Source of the DNA: AP-15 sp963818695
GTDB lineage: Bacteria; Pseudomonadota; Alphaproteobacteria; ATCC43930; CGMCC-115725
Reading direction: 5' to 3'
Length of the DNA stretch: 64,000 nucleotides
Assembly: GCA_963818695.1 (NCBI GenBank)
Contig: CAWFTG010000001.1
Coordinates: 434,001 to 498,000, forward strand
Position 1 is the stretch's first letter. The number at the start of each line of letters is the position of its first letter. Below are positions 28,305 to 37,068 of the stretch, in pieces. The notes under the pieces are model-generated. The model saw only the letters and a program-made list of their open reading frames with translations. It was not told the DNA's origin and did not search any database. A program made the translations under genes and the position numbers.

Positions 28305-28525
28305 TCATCCTCCATCGCAAGGAACTGACCTCTCAAAGCTCGCATAAACAGCACGAGGCTCGAGCTGCGGATATGCTCTCGGTCCGCCGACGATTTCGAC
28401 AAGGCTATTATCGTAGAAGCACGTGTCCACCACAACAGGCTTTATGTCAAGTATTGGCATAATGTTGGCGAGGTACAAACCAGAGAATAAAGCTGACCGC
28501 CAGCGTAGACACGGACATCCCTTTC
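28305..28525 (-). pseudogene. Possible SDR epimerase 5' remnant
   Basis: Between the two methyltransferases the minus strand holds VRVYAGGQLYSLV (frame ending about 28480) and then, in a second frame, GLYLANIMPILDIKPVVVDT followed by CFYDNSLVEIVGGPRAYPQL, stopping at 28305. Together these resemble the start of the SDR family present at 29793 (VLVTGHRGYIGSPLVERL, then VVGVDTELYEDC). The remainder of the enzyme is absent. A 51-residue ORF from ATG 28460 is the longest intact piece. The assignment is tentative. Confidence 0.3.
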
Positions 28526-28556
28526 TCGATTGGATCTCCTGTCAAATCGCTGCCTT

Positions 28557-29753
28557 TTACAATAGCTCCAGTGCGGGATCGACAATTGTGTATACGCGGG
28601 GCTCGCAGCGCTGGCGCGCAAGTTCGCAGCCGATTTCATGACGATAGATCGGGTTCATGATGACGACATTATCGGGGCGGTAGTCGCGCAGGAATGCCGG
28701 TTGTACGATTTCCTGCCCAGAGCCCGGCAGAAATTTGCCGACGCGGTAAGGGTTGATGTCGACGACATGCTCTATCTCGTCGTGTATATCGAGCGTCGTC
28801 AGAAATGCGACGGCTTTCGACCCAGAACCCCAGAGAACCGTGCGCTGCCCGGCGGCGGCCCATTTACGGATCCGGCTTAGCCACGCAGTACGGCTGTGCA
28901 GCGCTGCCGCGGCAAAGCCCGCGCACGAGCGGATCACAGCGGCGATACCGTCCTCATCGCGAGGCGCCATCTCTGCTCCGCAATTGGCCGGACTGGCGAT
29001 AACCATCAGATACTGGTCGTCATAGCCCGTCCAAATCCTCTGGACCGCAAAACCCGTCTCCGTGAACAGGCGTTTGAGCGAAATGGAGCTGAAATAGGAG
29101 CAATGCTCGTAATAGATGTCCCAAAATGCGCCCTCTTTTAAGATGCGGCGGACATCTGGAATTTGAAAAAAAATCACCAAGTCCTGGCGATCGGCCACCG
29201 AACGCACAGAGCTCAGAAAACGATGGGTCTGCGCTATGTGCTCGAGTGTCATCTTGCAGCAGAGTAGGTCGGGCGCGGTTTCGCGTGTCTCTCCCGTGAA
29301 AAATTCGCGCACGAACCGAATATCCTGCTCTGAGCGCTGTCGGTCAGGCACAAAGCTCGGGTCGTAACCGATGCCACGATTACCTCCGAGCTTGCAGATG
29401 AGGCTCAGGAACTCGCCTTTCCCGCAACCAATCTCCAGCACCCTTTTACCGCGAATGTCGTACCCGCTGATCAGCTCCTCGGCGATCGCGCGGTTGAACG
29501 CGTTGAATGTAGGCGAAAAGCCTTGGGTTTCCTCATATTGATCCGAATAAATGGTACGATCAGGGTCCCAAGAAGCATTGAAGATGAAACCGCATTCGCC
29601 ACAAACAGCAAGCATGATATCGCCGGTGGGAAAGTCGAGCGCCCGGCGTCGGTCGTCGACCAGCAAGCAGCTATTGATCGGTACTGCCTGCACTTCGTAA
29701 AATGGGTCACAGCAGGCCGATGACCTGCAATTGGGACATTGTGTACTTGCCAC
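28557..29753 (-). CDS. Zn-binding SAM methyltransferase with C-terminal domain
   Basis: 398 aa. QCPNCRSS and VCGECGF give Zn ligands C6, C9, C51 and C54. The SAM motif is KRVLEIGCGKGEFLSLI (103-119) with acidic residue in GIGYDPSF. YYEHCSYFSSISLKRLF replaces the YHEH element of C-methyltransferases, and RTVLWGSGSKAVAFLTTL is the C-terminal domain start. It is a distant paralogue of the enzyme at 26937. The pair suggests two methyl or methyl-like transfers, or one enzyme with a different acceptor. It begins 39 bases after the SDR stop in the same operon. Confidence 0.82.
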   Translation of the reverse strand: MASTQCPNCRSSACCDPFYEVQAVPINSCLLVDDRRRALDFPTGDIMLAVCGECGFIFNASWDPDRTIYSDQYEETQGFSPTFNAFNRAIAEELISGYDIRGKRVLEIGCGKGEFLSLICKLGGNRGIGYDPSFVPDRQRSEQDIRFVREFFTGETRETAPDLLCCKMTLEHIAQTHRFLSSVRSVADRQDLVIFFQIPDVRRILKEGAFWDIYYEHCSYFSSISLKRLFTETGFAVQRIWTGYDDQYLMVIASPANCGAEMAPRDEDGIAAVIRSCAGFAAAALHSRTAWLSRIRKWAAAGQRTVLWGSGSKAVAFLTTLDIHDEIEHVVDINPYRVGKFLPGSGQEIVQPAFLRDYRPDNVVIMNPIYRHEIGCELARQRCEPRVYTIVDPALELL

Positions 29754-29792
29754 GTGATACCCTCTAGGGGATTGGCGTGTCTGCGGCCGGCT

Positions 29793-30872
29793 CTAGCAGC
29801 TAGGTTTGAAGGATCGCGCGGTGGGCGTCTCCAAAGTCACGATCGGCACAACCCAGCGCAAACCGACATCGATGGCGCCGCGCGCCATCAAGGACTGCAG
29901 ATATGCAAGCCGCTGATACCGCGCGCCCTCGAAGTCCTCTAACAGCAGCCCATACTCAGTATACCTGTTGTAAAGATCGCGCGCGCCGCGGCGCGCCGTC
30001 CATTGCGGTCGGAACTTGGGCAGCAAACGGGCGACCTTTGAGCAATCGACCCGATAGGTCCGCTTGTCGGGGCCGGCGCTCGCAGCGAACTCGATCCTGG
30101 AGGCAGGCACCGTCTCCTTTACGATCTCCGCGATTTCGCGAATGCGATAGTTTTCGGTTGTGATGCCGACGTTGAAAATTTCGTTGTGGACGGTTTCGAC
30201 CGGCGCTTCGAGGGCCGCGAGAAAGGCTCGGCCGATGTCCTCGATATGGACAATCGGACGCCACGACATGCCATCACTCTTGAGCAGCACCTTGCCACTC
30301 GTGAACGCGTGGGCGGTCAAGTTATTGAGAACCAGATCGAAGCGAATGCGCGGAGAAAACCCGTAGGCGGTGGCACTCCGCAGGAATACAGGCGAAAACG
30401 TGGCGTCCGCTAACCGCCTTAAATCAATTTCTGCGTTCCATTTGGAAAGCCCGTAGGGGGTGATCGGGTTGGGTTCGGATTTTTCGTCGATCCATTCTCG
30501 ACCGGCGGCGCCGTATACACTACATGAGGATGAGAAGACAAAGCGGCGAACCCCACTGGCTTTGGCAATTTTGGCCAGTCGCACCGTAGCAGCATGATTA
30601 ATTTCATAAGTTGTTTCCGGCAGCAAATCTCCGAGCGGATCGTTGCAGACACCAGCGAGGTGGGCAATTGCATCAATGCCTTCGAGATCGGCCGGCGACA
30701 GCTCTCGGATATCGCGATTGATCGTTGGGACTCCGCTGTCCTTGTTCAGGCCGAAGGTGCAATCCTCATAAAGCTCCGTATCGACGCCCACCACTTCGTG
30801 ACCGGCCACCTTCAGCCGCTCGACGAGGGGGCTCCCGATATAGCCGCGATGCCCGGTTACCAATACCCGCAT
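29793..30872 (-). CDS. NAD-dependent SDR epimerase/dehydratase
   Basis: 359 aa from ATG 30872 (MRVLVTGHRGYIGSPLVERL), 5 bases after the cytidylyltransferase stop; the ORF extends upstream inside that gene but lacks sense there. GxxGYIG (7-13) binds NAD(P), FSSSCSVYGAAG gives the Ser and PYGLSKWNAE the catalytic Tyr-x3-Lys. It is not a CDP-glucose 4,6-dehydratase by N-terminus (those begin 'VLVTGHTGFKGSWL'). Members of this group act as epimerases or reductases on keto sugars. Pairing with RfbF suggests a CDP-hexose substrate. Confidence 0.8.
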   Translation of the reverse strand: MRVLVTGHRGYIGSPLVERLKVAGHEVVGVDTELYEDCTFGLNKDSGVPTINRDIRELSPADLEGIDAIAHLAGVCNDPLGDLLPETTYEINHAATVRLAKIAKASGVRRFVFSSSCSVYGAAGREWIDEKSEPNPITPYGLSKWNAEIDLRRLADATFSPVFLRSATAYGFSPRIRFDLVLNNLTAHAFTSGKVLLKSDGMSWRPIVHIEDIGRAFLAALEAPVETVHNEIFNVGITTENYRIREIAEIVKETVPASRIEFAASAGPDKRTYRVDCSKVARLLPKFRPQWTARRGARDLYNRYTEYGLLLEDFEGARYQRLAYLQSLMARGAIDVGLRWVVPIVTLETPTARSFKPSC

Positions 30873-30877
30873 CCCAC

Positions 30878-31651
30878 TCACTCCCAGGTTTTCCAGGGTG
30901 CCTTGCCCGAGCGCCAAAGGTCCTCGAGCATCCGCTTCTCCCGGAGCGTGTCCATGCACTGCCAGAACGAGTTATGCCGATAAGCTGCAAGCTGTCCGTT
31001 GGCGGCCAGCTCTACCATGGGCCCGCGCTCCCAGCTCGTCGCGTCGTCCTTGATGTATTTGAAGACGCCCGGCTCCAGGACGAAAAACGCACCGTTTATC
31101 CATCCTTCGCCATCATCCGGCTTCTCACGAAAACCCCTCACCTGCTCACGATCGAGATCGAGATAACCGAAACGAGCTGCCGGCCGGACTGTCGTTACAG
31201 TGGCAAGCTTGCGATGCGCTCGATGGAATGCAAGCAGACGGTCAAGGTCGACATCTGACAATCCATCGCACCATGTAAGCATGAAGGTCGAGTCGCCGAT
31301 GTATGGCGCGAGCCGCTTGATACGCCCCCCGGTATCAGTCAATGCGCCGGTGTCGATAAGATGCACGGTCCAATTCGCCTGGCAGTGTTGAGCGTGGACT
31401 GTAACAGTACCATCACCGGTTCTGACTGTGAGATCCGAGCTGTAGTAATACAGGTCCAAAAAATATCGGATGATCGCCTCTTTCTTGTACCCGAGCGCAA
31501 TGATGAACTCGTTTAATCCGTAAGACTCGTAATATTTAATGATATGCCACAGGATCGGTTTGCCGCCGATCTCGACCAGCGGTTTCGGGCGGTGATCCGT
31601 CTCTTCCGCGAGCCGCGTCCCCATTCCACCTGCTAAAATCGCAACCTTCAT
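30878..31651 (-). CDS. rfbF: Glucose-1-phosphate cytidylyltransferase
   Basis: 257 aa, the standard family length. VAILAGGMGTRLAEETDHRP contains the GGxGTR nucleotide-binding loop, followed by KPLVEIGGKPILWHIIKYY and FIIALGYKKEAIIRYFLDL, diagnostic for RfbF/DdhA. MLTWCDGLSDVD supplies the metal Asp, and GWINGAFFVLEPGVF is the conserved sugar-phosphate loop. It makes CDP-glucose from CTP and glucose-1-phosphate, the entry point to 3,6-dideoxyhexoses and branched CDP sugars. It is the first gene of the minus-strand tailoring operon; the usual next enzyme, CDP-glucose 4,6-dehydratase, is not in the window. Confidence 0.93.
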   Translation of the reverse strand: MKVAILAGGMGTRLAEETDHRPKPLVEIGGKPILWHIIKYYESYGLNEFIIALGYKKEAIIRYFLDLYYYSSDLTVRTGDGTVTVHAQHCQANWTVHLIDTGALTDTGGRIKRLAPYIGDSTFMLTWCDGLSDVDLDRLLAFHRAHRKLATVTTVRPAARFGYLDLDREQVRGFREKPDDGEGWINGAFFVLEPGVFKYIKDDATSWERGPMVELAANGQLAAYRHNSFWQCMDTLREKRMLEDLWRSGKAPWKTWE

Positions 31652-32110
31652 CGAGGCCCATCCACCTGGCCAGTGGAGATCTGTCGGTCGGAGGATGAAC
31701 CAAGCCAGTCTGAATTAATTAACCCTGACGGCTCATCTGCAGAAATTAAGCGCTGGTCAATGCGCACCGCAATTTGTTGGGCCAAGCGCAACCCGAAACC
31801 GAGTGAGCTCGACCAGATTAGGGTTAGGTGCACGTTGGTACCTTTGCGGGAGCGTACATGCGCCCGAGGACGATACTTTGCATCATCGCAGTGTCTTACC
31901 GCAATCTCTGTAATTGGCACGATCGGCCAGCGTCCTTCGAGATCAGCAGTTGGCCAACCAGTCGGCTTTTCCCACGAATCTCGTCAAAAGTATAGGAAAA
32001 ATCACGGTTAATGCCGGTTAGGGCGAAAACGGGCACGGTCCCCAGACATCAGATCGATCGGAGACATCATTGCAGGCGAAAAGCGAGGGTCCCCGCGGGA
32101 GCACGGCGGC
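31652..32110. promoter_or_regulatory. Leader of the rfbF operon
   Basis: 459 bases between the barrel protein stop and rfbF start, both on the minus strand. No gene is recognisable. The rfbF promoter should lie here if the barrel gene is a separate unit. I cannot identify a specific -35/-10 box or operator. Confidence 0.35.
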
Positions 32111-33544
32111 TCAGAACTGTGTGCCAACCCTCAAGGTCAGGATGTTTTGATTATAGGAGGACCCCGGAAGCGTTGAAGTGTACTGGGTGAAAAGATAAGA
32201 ACCACCCAGAAAGAGGTTCCTGTTTACCAGGTATCTTAAGCCCGCGCCGACAATGAAGAAATTATCGGTCCTGGTAATGCCCTGAAAGGTGGCATTTCCA
32301 TACGTGGCATTAAGGTTAATCAGCAGGTTAGGCAACAGTTCGTGGTCGGCGGTCGCTGTGATGATCCGAGTAAGATAGCTGTTTCCGGCTAAGCCGGTGA
32401 TGAACGTCGTGCTACCTAGCGTGCCCGTGCTGAGTGCTGGCGTGCCCGTGCTAAACGTCGTGCTGCCTGGCGTGCCCGTGTTAAACGTCATCAGCCCGGT
32501 TAGGTTGAGCGTAGTAAGCCGAGTGATGGTCCACGTAAGCCGTCCGCCGAAGTCGGGGCTTGAGGTGGAGGCGAAGCTCGACTCAGCAGGGTTCTGTATC
32601 AAATATCCGGCATAGGCCTCGCCAGAAATGAGGTGTCTAGGGAGAATTTGCAGGCCGACGTCGGCGCGATATGTTGAAAAGTTCGCGCGCGTTCCTCCGG
32701 GCGCAGTATGCCAATAGTCATAGAGGCTGCCGGCGACCCGGATGTAGCCAAGGTAATCCGGGATGACTTCATAGCTAGCGCGAACTGCCGCTGTGGAGAC
32801 CGTCGCATCTTGCACGCTCTGCGGCAATACGCCGCCACCGACGAGCGGTGCGGCATTGTACTGCGCCGCTTGTACACCGATATCGACCTGGTAGGAAAAG
32901 CGCCGCCCCCCTTGCCTATAGCCAGCGTTAGCAATGTAGTCCCAGAACGTGACCGGCTCAGCAATGTTGCCGGGCGAATTCGGAGTCCCGTAGGTTATGT
33001 GCTGATGCGCCACTTGCGCGTTGCCGTACAACGAACTCCCGGCGGTTACGTCGATCCGTCCGTCCGCGCTGACGGATCCGTCTTGAGTGTTTTGCGCCGG
33101 ATGGTCGGCGTAAACCTGCAGCAAGGAGCTGCCGTGCAGATTCAAGGCGTTTCGTGGAAAGATGGACAGAAGATCGAAACTCGGCGTGAAAGCCGTAAGC
33201 AAATCGTAGGTAGGTTTGATGGAAGTCGCGAAGATGTTGCTGTTATAGGCTTCGTCGAGTTCGGCGCGCGGGAACCAGAAGAAGTCACCTAAACGAAGCC
33301 CGATCGGCTCATACGGCGAGCGCGGTGCCTGTGGGGCACTGGGTGCCAACGCATTCGGCAGCAGCGATTCGGTGATCTGGGCGAGCGCATCAAGCGGCCC
33401 TAGGGCGACCACCAGCAAGCAGAATGCGGCGAGCCAACAGCTCAGCCTTGTGCCGGGGATGTCGAGACGGGCGCCCGAATCCGGCGCGACCGCGACGCGC
33501 GCCCCGTCGATTTTCACTGAGGCAACCATCGCCGCCGCCCTCAA
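32111..33544 (-). CDS. Outer-membrane beta-barrel protein of a polysaccharide locus
   Basis: 477 aa. A hydrophobic segment at about 35-55 (CWLAAFCLLVVALGPLDALA) is followed by an Ala-x-Ala-type cleavage region, so the long N-terminal extension may mean that translation starts later. The rest alternates short amphipathic strands and ends in LTLRVGTQF, a terminal Phe typical of BAM-inserted barrels. RLGDFFWFPRAELDEAYNSN is the usual start of capsule/EPS-associated barrels (BBP2-like). Residues about 365-400 repeat TGTPGSTTF-like units. It probably forms or helps an outer-membrane exit route for polymer. Confidence 0.7.
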   Translation of the reverse strand: MRAAAMVASVKIDGARVAVAPDSGARLDIPGTRLSCWLAAFCLLVVALGPLDALAQITESLLPNALAPSAPQAPRSPYEPIGLRLGDFFWFPRAELDEAYNSNIFATSIKPTYDLLTAFTPSFDLLSIFPRNALNLHGSSLLQVYADHPAQNTQDGSVSADGRIDVTAGSSLYGNAQVAHQHITYGTPNSPGNIAEPVTFWDYIANAGYRQGGRRFSYQVDIGVQAAQYNAAPLVGGGVLPQSVQDATVSTAAVRASYEVIPDYLGYIRVAGSLYDYWHTAPGGTRANFSTYRADVGLQILPRHLISGEAYAGYLIQNPAESSFASTSSPDFGGRLTWTITRLTTLNLTGLMTFNTGTPGSTTFSTGTPALSTGTLGSTTFITGLAGNSYLTRIITATADHELLPNLLINLNATYGNATFQGITRTDNFFIVGAGLRYLVNRNLFLGGSYLFTQYTSTLPGSSYNQNILTLRVGTQF

Positions 33545-33553
33545 GTCATCGAA

Positions 33554-33943
33554 TCAGACGACGTCCGGATATGCGCGCTTCCGTAGGCAACGCGCCAGCA
33601 GGGCTGCCGAGAGCCCTCCGAAGGACGCTCCGAGCGCCGATGCCGAAAAATCCGCGATCGACGGATCTCGGCCCGGCGAAAAATGCTGGAGATACTCCAG
33701 AAGGGCAGCGTATATCCAAGACAAACCGATGATTCGCACAGCAACTCGCCGTCCATATCCAGCTACCGCGATGCTCGCCGATCCGGCATAGGCGACGAAA
33801 TGCTCAAGCTGGCCGGGAATTCCGGTTCGAACCATATCTTGCGCCGGCAATAACGAAAGGAGAGCGAGAAGAATGACACAGCACCATGTGAGGATGCGCA
33901 ATGACGTCTGGACCCGGTGCATCGATGCGACATTATACATCAA
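33554..33943 (-). CDS. VanZ-family small membrane protein
   Basis: 129 aa; Met at 33922 (MHRVQTSLRI) is an alternative start. PGQLEHFVAYAGSASIAVAG and LEYLQHFSPGRDPSIADFSA are the two conserved VanZ-like blocks, with His and Asp in H-F-x-x-Y and R-D-P-S-x-x-D. Three or four membrane segments. VanZ-like proteins are often found in exopolysaccharide loci; their biochemical role is poorly known. It begins about 190 bases from the divergent polysaccharide export gene and ends 9 bases before the barrel gene. Confidence 0.7.
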   Translation of the reverse strand: MMYNVASMHRVQTSLRILTWCCVILLALLSLLPAQDMVRTGIPGQLEHFVAYAGSASIAVAGYGRRVAVRIIGLSWIYAALLEYLQHFSPGRDPSIADFSASALGASFGGLSAALLARCLRKRAYPDVV

Positions 33944-33983
33944 AGGACTTTTGGCAACCCCTGTCGCGGCTATCCTACCCGGC

Positions 33984-34013
33984 CTGGCATGTGAGGATCT
34001 GGCATGTGAGGAT
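33984..34013. repeat. 15-bp direct repeat in a divergent promoter region
   Basis: CTGGCATGTGAGGAT occurs twice back to back (33984-33998 and 33999-34013), between the VanZ-like gene and the polysaccharide export gene, about 120 bases upstream of the latter's start. It could be a duplicated operator or simple slippage. Confidence 0.6.
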
Positions 34014-34133
34014 TAAGAGGGCAGGCGGCGGGCGCGCGGGCGCTTTGGGTCTTGGTTGTGATTTCGATATCGGCGGTTATGATATGGTGAGGGTGCGAGC
34101 GGTTGCCGACGGTCCTCAGGAGGAGGTCAGAGT

Positions 34134-34694
34134 ATGAAGCCATTTGTCCGAATCGCCTGGGTGGTCGCGCTGGTGGCTCTCTTTTCGCTGGACGCTTGCT
34201 CCCCGGGAAGCAACTTACCAGAGCTTGCCGTCAAGCCTGATGTCTCAGCGTATCACCTTGGTCCAGGAGATAGGCTCGAAATCAAAGTGCTCGGGGCCGA
34301 TGAGCTGAACGGCCAATACTCGGTGCAGGACGACGGCACGATCAGAATGCTGATGGTCGGCGCGGTACCCGCGGCCGGCCTAACCCCTGAACAGGTCCAA
34401 GCCAACATTGAAGAAAGATTGCGGGCGGGCCGCTACATCACGCAGCCCCATGCCAGCGTGGCCGTATTGATCTACCGGCCCTTCTACATTCTTGGCGAAG
34501 TTTCGAGCCCTGGGGGATACCCCTATGTCGGCGGCATGAAAGTGCTCAGCGCCGTGGCGGCTGCCCATGGTTACACTTATAGAGCGAATCAGGATTACGT
34601 GGTCATCACGCGAAACGGCGAGGATCACCGGGCCGACATCTTGTCATCGATTCAGCCTGACGATATCATCCGCGTTCCAGAGCGTTATTTCTAA
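34134..34694 (+). CDS. Polysaccharide export lipoprotein, Wza-like
   Basis: 186 aa with AGGAGGAGG just upstream of ATG 34134. Residues 1-21 are a signal peptide ending in the lipobox LDAC (C22). YHLGPGDRLEIKVLGADEL starts the poly-export domain (about 40-115), followed by PFYILGEVSSPGGYPYVGGM, the SLBB domain. The protein is shorter than E. coli Wza and lacks the extra domains, like export proteins of alphaproteobacterial EPS systems. It should form the outer-membrane/periplasmic part of the export channel. The GT39-like gene follows on the same strand. Confidence 0.88.
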   Translation: MKPFVRIAWVVALVALFSLDACSPGSNLPELAVKPDVSAYHLGPGDRLEIKVLGADELNGQYSVQDDGTIRMLMVGAVPAAGLTPEQVQANIEERLRAGRYITQPHASVAVLIYRPFYILGEVSSPGGYPYVGGMKVLSAVAAAHGYTYRANQDYVVITRNGEDHRADILSSIQPDDIIRVPERYF

Positions 34695-34759
34695 TCCCGC
34701 ACTCATTCGGGGCGTAGGTCAGGAGCACCACCTCAGGCCGCGCGAACTCGAGGCTGCTA

Positions 34760-36421
34760 GTGAGACTGCCGCTAGGTTTGGTGAGTAAAGCGGAGACGGT
34801 CGTCGCATTTGCCATGCTATTCGGGCTGATTGTCACCCTGCAGGTGGCGGGCGGCGCCTATGCAAGCGGCTTTGGAGGATATCCGGACGAGCCGGCCCAT
34901 TTAGTAACCTCACTAATGGTGCGGGACTTTATCGCGGGTCTGGACTTCCGCCATCCCCTGCAGTTCGCACAGCAATATTACCTCCACTATCCGAAGGTGG
35001 CGATCGGCGTGTGGCCGCCCGTGTTCTATGGCGCGCTCGGCATCTGGTTCCTGATCGTCGGCGTCTCGCGCACCATGGCGATCATATTTATTGCGGTCAT
35101 CGCCGCTACCACAGCCAGCCTTATCTATCTAACTGGTCGACGCCTGATTGGCCGCTGGGCGGGGCTAATGGCTGCCATCCTGTTCGTAGCATCACCGCTA
35201 GTACAGGAGTTGAGCGCTCGCGTGATGACCGAGCATCTTTCAACTCTGGCGATGCTGGTGAGCACATTGTGGTTCGCTCGGTTCGCGAGAACCGAGCGAA
35301 CCGGCGATGGCGTCGCTTTTGGCGCTGTTGCGACGGTGGCCATCTTGACACACGGCAACGCCTGGGCGCTCACCTTGGTCCCGGGAATAACCATCGCATT
35401 TACCAACAGATGGCACCTGCTGCGCCGGGTGGGATTGTGGCTTGCGGCGGCCCCGGTATTGATTCTCTGTGTTCCCTGGTATGCATTGGCGCCCAGCATA
35501 GTTGGCGGAAGGACCGGTGGTGTTGCTGATCTGCTTGTTGAGGCCGCACCTGGTTACGTGCGGTTTATCGATCGAGGTGTGGGACTACCGATTGTTCTAT
35601 TTGCATTACTTGGCGTTTGGGCAACGGTTATCCGAGTTAGACCGCGCGCAAATGTGACGCCCGAGTGGGCAGCGCTGGCGGCGCTGGCGATTGCTCTTTT
35701 CGTTCTGCATTGCGTCCTCCCGATACCGATTGACAGCCGGTTTATGGTTCTACTGATACCCTCGCTCGTTCTCTTCGCTGCGGCAGGTATCGAAGAAATT
35801 GCGCGCTGGCCGGCCGCTCGCTCATCGATCGGTCTTCTGCGCGTCGGCTTGGCTGCGGCGTTGATCGCGGTCTTTGGCGTGGAGAGTTTTGCGCTGCCGC
35901 TCCAGCTGAGGAATGAGGGTTACGAGGCATTGGTGCAAGATGTCGAAGCGAGGGTCTCAAACGTGCCACAGATTTGGCTGGTATCCTCGGATGCGACGGG
36001 CGAGGGGTGCTTGGTCGCCGCGCTCGCCCTTAGCGAACCACGCCCTGGCAGCTACGTCCTGCGCGGCAAGACGATCCTGGCCGGCGGCGACTGGTTCTGG
36101 CGCAACACCGAAGATCGCTTCGACACGCCAGAGAAGCTGGCTGCGCTTCTTGATGAGCTCTCGGTCACCATCATCGTAATCGATGATCAGGTTGCGCCCG
36201 ACCAGCAACGGCCTTATCATGAGCGCTTGAAAAAGCTTGTCGCCGGTCGAGGTGACCGATGGGAGCTCATTGGTTCGTATCCGCAAACCCGGGGCGGTAT
36301 CGTCGTCGCGAAATCGTTGCATGTTTATGCTCGACGTCCGGTCGCCTCGCTAAGCATTGCCGCGCCTGTGATCCCGCTTGAGCAGCTCAAGGCGCTGATG
36401 GTTAGAAAGGAATTACGCTAG
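34760..36421 (+). CDS. Membrane glycosyltransferase, GT39/ArnT-like
   Basis: 553 aa. The start is GTG 34760, with GTG 34781 (V8) as an alternative. GGYPDEPAHLVTSLMVRDF includes the catalytic acidic pair D43-E44 in the first periplasmic loop, a GT39 hallmark. LHYPKVAIGVWPPVFYGALG follows, as in ArnT-type proteins. About eleven hydrophobic segments and a soluble C-terminal domain of about 170 residues. It should transfer a sugar from a polyprenyl phosphate in the periplasm. It lies between the export lipoprotein and a secreted repeat protein. Confidence 0.78.
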   Translation: MRLPLGLVSKAETVVAFAMLFGLIVTLQVAGGAYASGFGGYPDEPAHLVTSLMVRDFIAGLDFRHPLQFAQQYYLHYPKVAIGVWPPVFYGALGIWFLIVGVSRTMAIIFIAVIAATTASLIYLTGRRLIGRWAGLMAAILFVASPLVQELSARVMTEHLSTLAMLVSTLWFARFARTERTGDGVAFGAVATVAILTHGNAWALTLVPGITIAFTNRWHLLRRVGLWLAAAPVLILCVPWYALAPSIVGGRTGGVADLLVEAAPGYVRFIDRGVGLPIVLFALLGVWATVIRVRPRANVTPEWAALAALAIALFVLHCVLPIPIDSRFMVLLIPSLVLFAAAGIEEIARWPAARSSIGLLRVGLAAALIAVFGVESFALPLQLRNEGYEALVQDVEARVSNVPQIWLVSSDATGEGCLVAALALSEPRPGSYVLRGKTILAGGDWFWRNTEDRFDTPEKLAALLDELSVTIIVIDDQVAPDQQRPYHERLKKLVAGRGDRWELIGSYPQTRGGIVVAKSLHVYARRPVASLSIAAPVIPLEQLKALMVRKELR

Positions 36422-36449
36422 AGGCGCTACGCCGAGTAACGGCAGCTAT

Positions 36450-36670
36450 CCGGGCGGGAAGCAGTATTAAAACGACTTGATATGTATTTCTTCAGAAGCC
36501 ACTGAGTACGGCGAGTAGCCAGTGGTTGCGCCGCTATGCGCCTCTAAGAGTTAATTACTTAATCCTTTCTGCACAGTGGGAGATGATTGCCGGCCGTAAT
36601 CCGGGCGGGCCGCCGAATTGAAACGACCTGAAATTTACTGGGTAAGCGAGCGGTCCCGTTTGCGCCTCCA
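36450..36670. repeat. Imperfect direct repeat, non-coding
   Basis: Two similar blocks: one at about 36450-36545, the other at about 36595-36670. Shared parts are TCCGGGCGGG near the start, an AAACGAC-TGA motif about 20 bases later, and GCGCCTC at the end. The stretch 36422-37068 has no recognisable gene. The repeat may mark a duplicated untranslated element or a decayed repeat domain. Confidence 0.45.
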
Positions 36671-37068
36671 GTGCGGCTGCTAAACGGCTTTGTGCTCAAT
36701 TCTTGAGGTGGACCGCGATCGTGCGACGGCCGAAGCCGCTTCTTCGGGTGTAGTCCGGCCGAGTTCGAGGTCGGGCTCCGATCGCGGCTACCGCGATGGC
36801 TGGTTCCACGATCAATACGGTCGGCGTGCCGGCTGGAATAGGGGGATCAACCAGCTTCGATCCAACAATTTTCGAGAAGTCCGGGGCTTTCCTTATCGAG
36901 GGTGGGCTCTACCGGGAAGGCGAGGTCGGAACCTGTGTCGCCATCCACATTGAGTGCCTCAAAAACACGAATCAATACGACATGGATCGAGGTAATGAAC
37001 AGATATTGAAACCGATTGGAGTGAGCCGTGGATCTGATAATTCGCTTGATTAACGCCCAGAGGGCTAC

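Noticed and set aside
30419..30676. Short minus-strand frame inside the SDR gene
   Set aside because: Out of frame with the SDR, whose own motifs cover the whole stretch.
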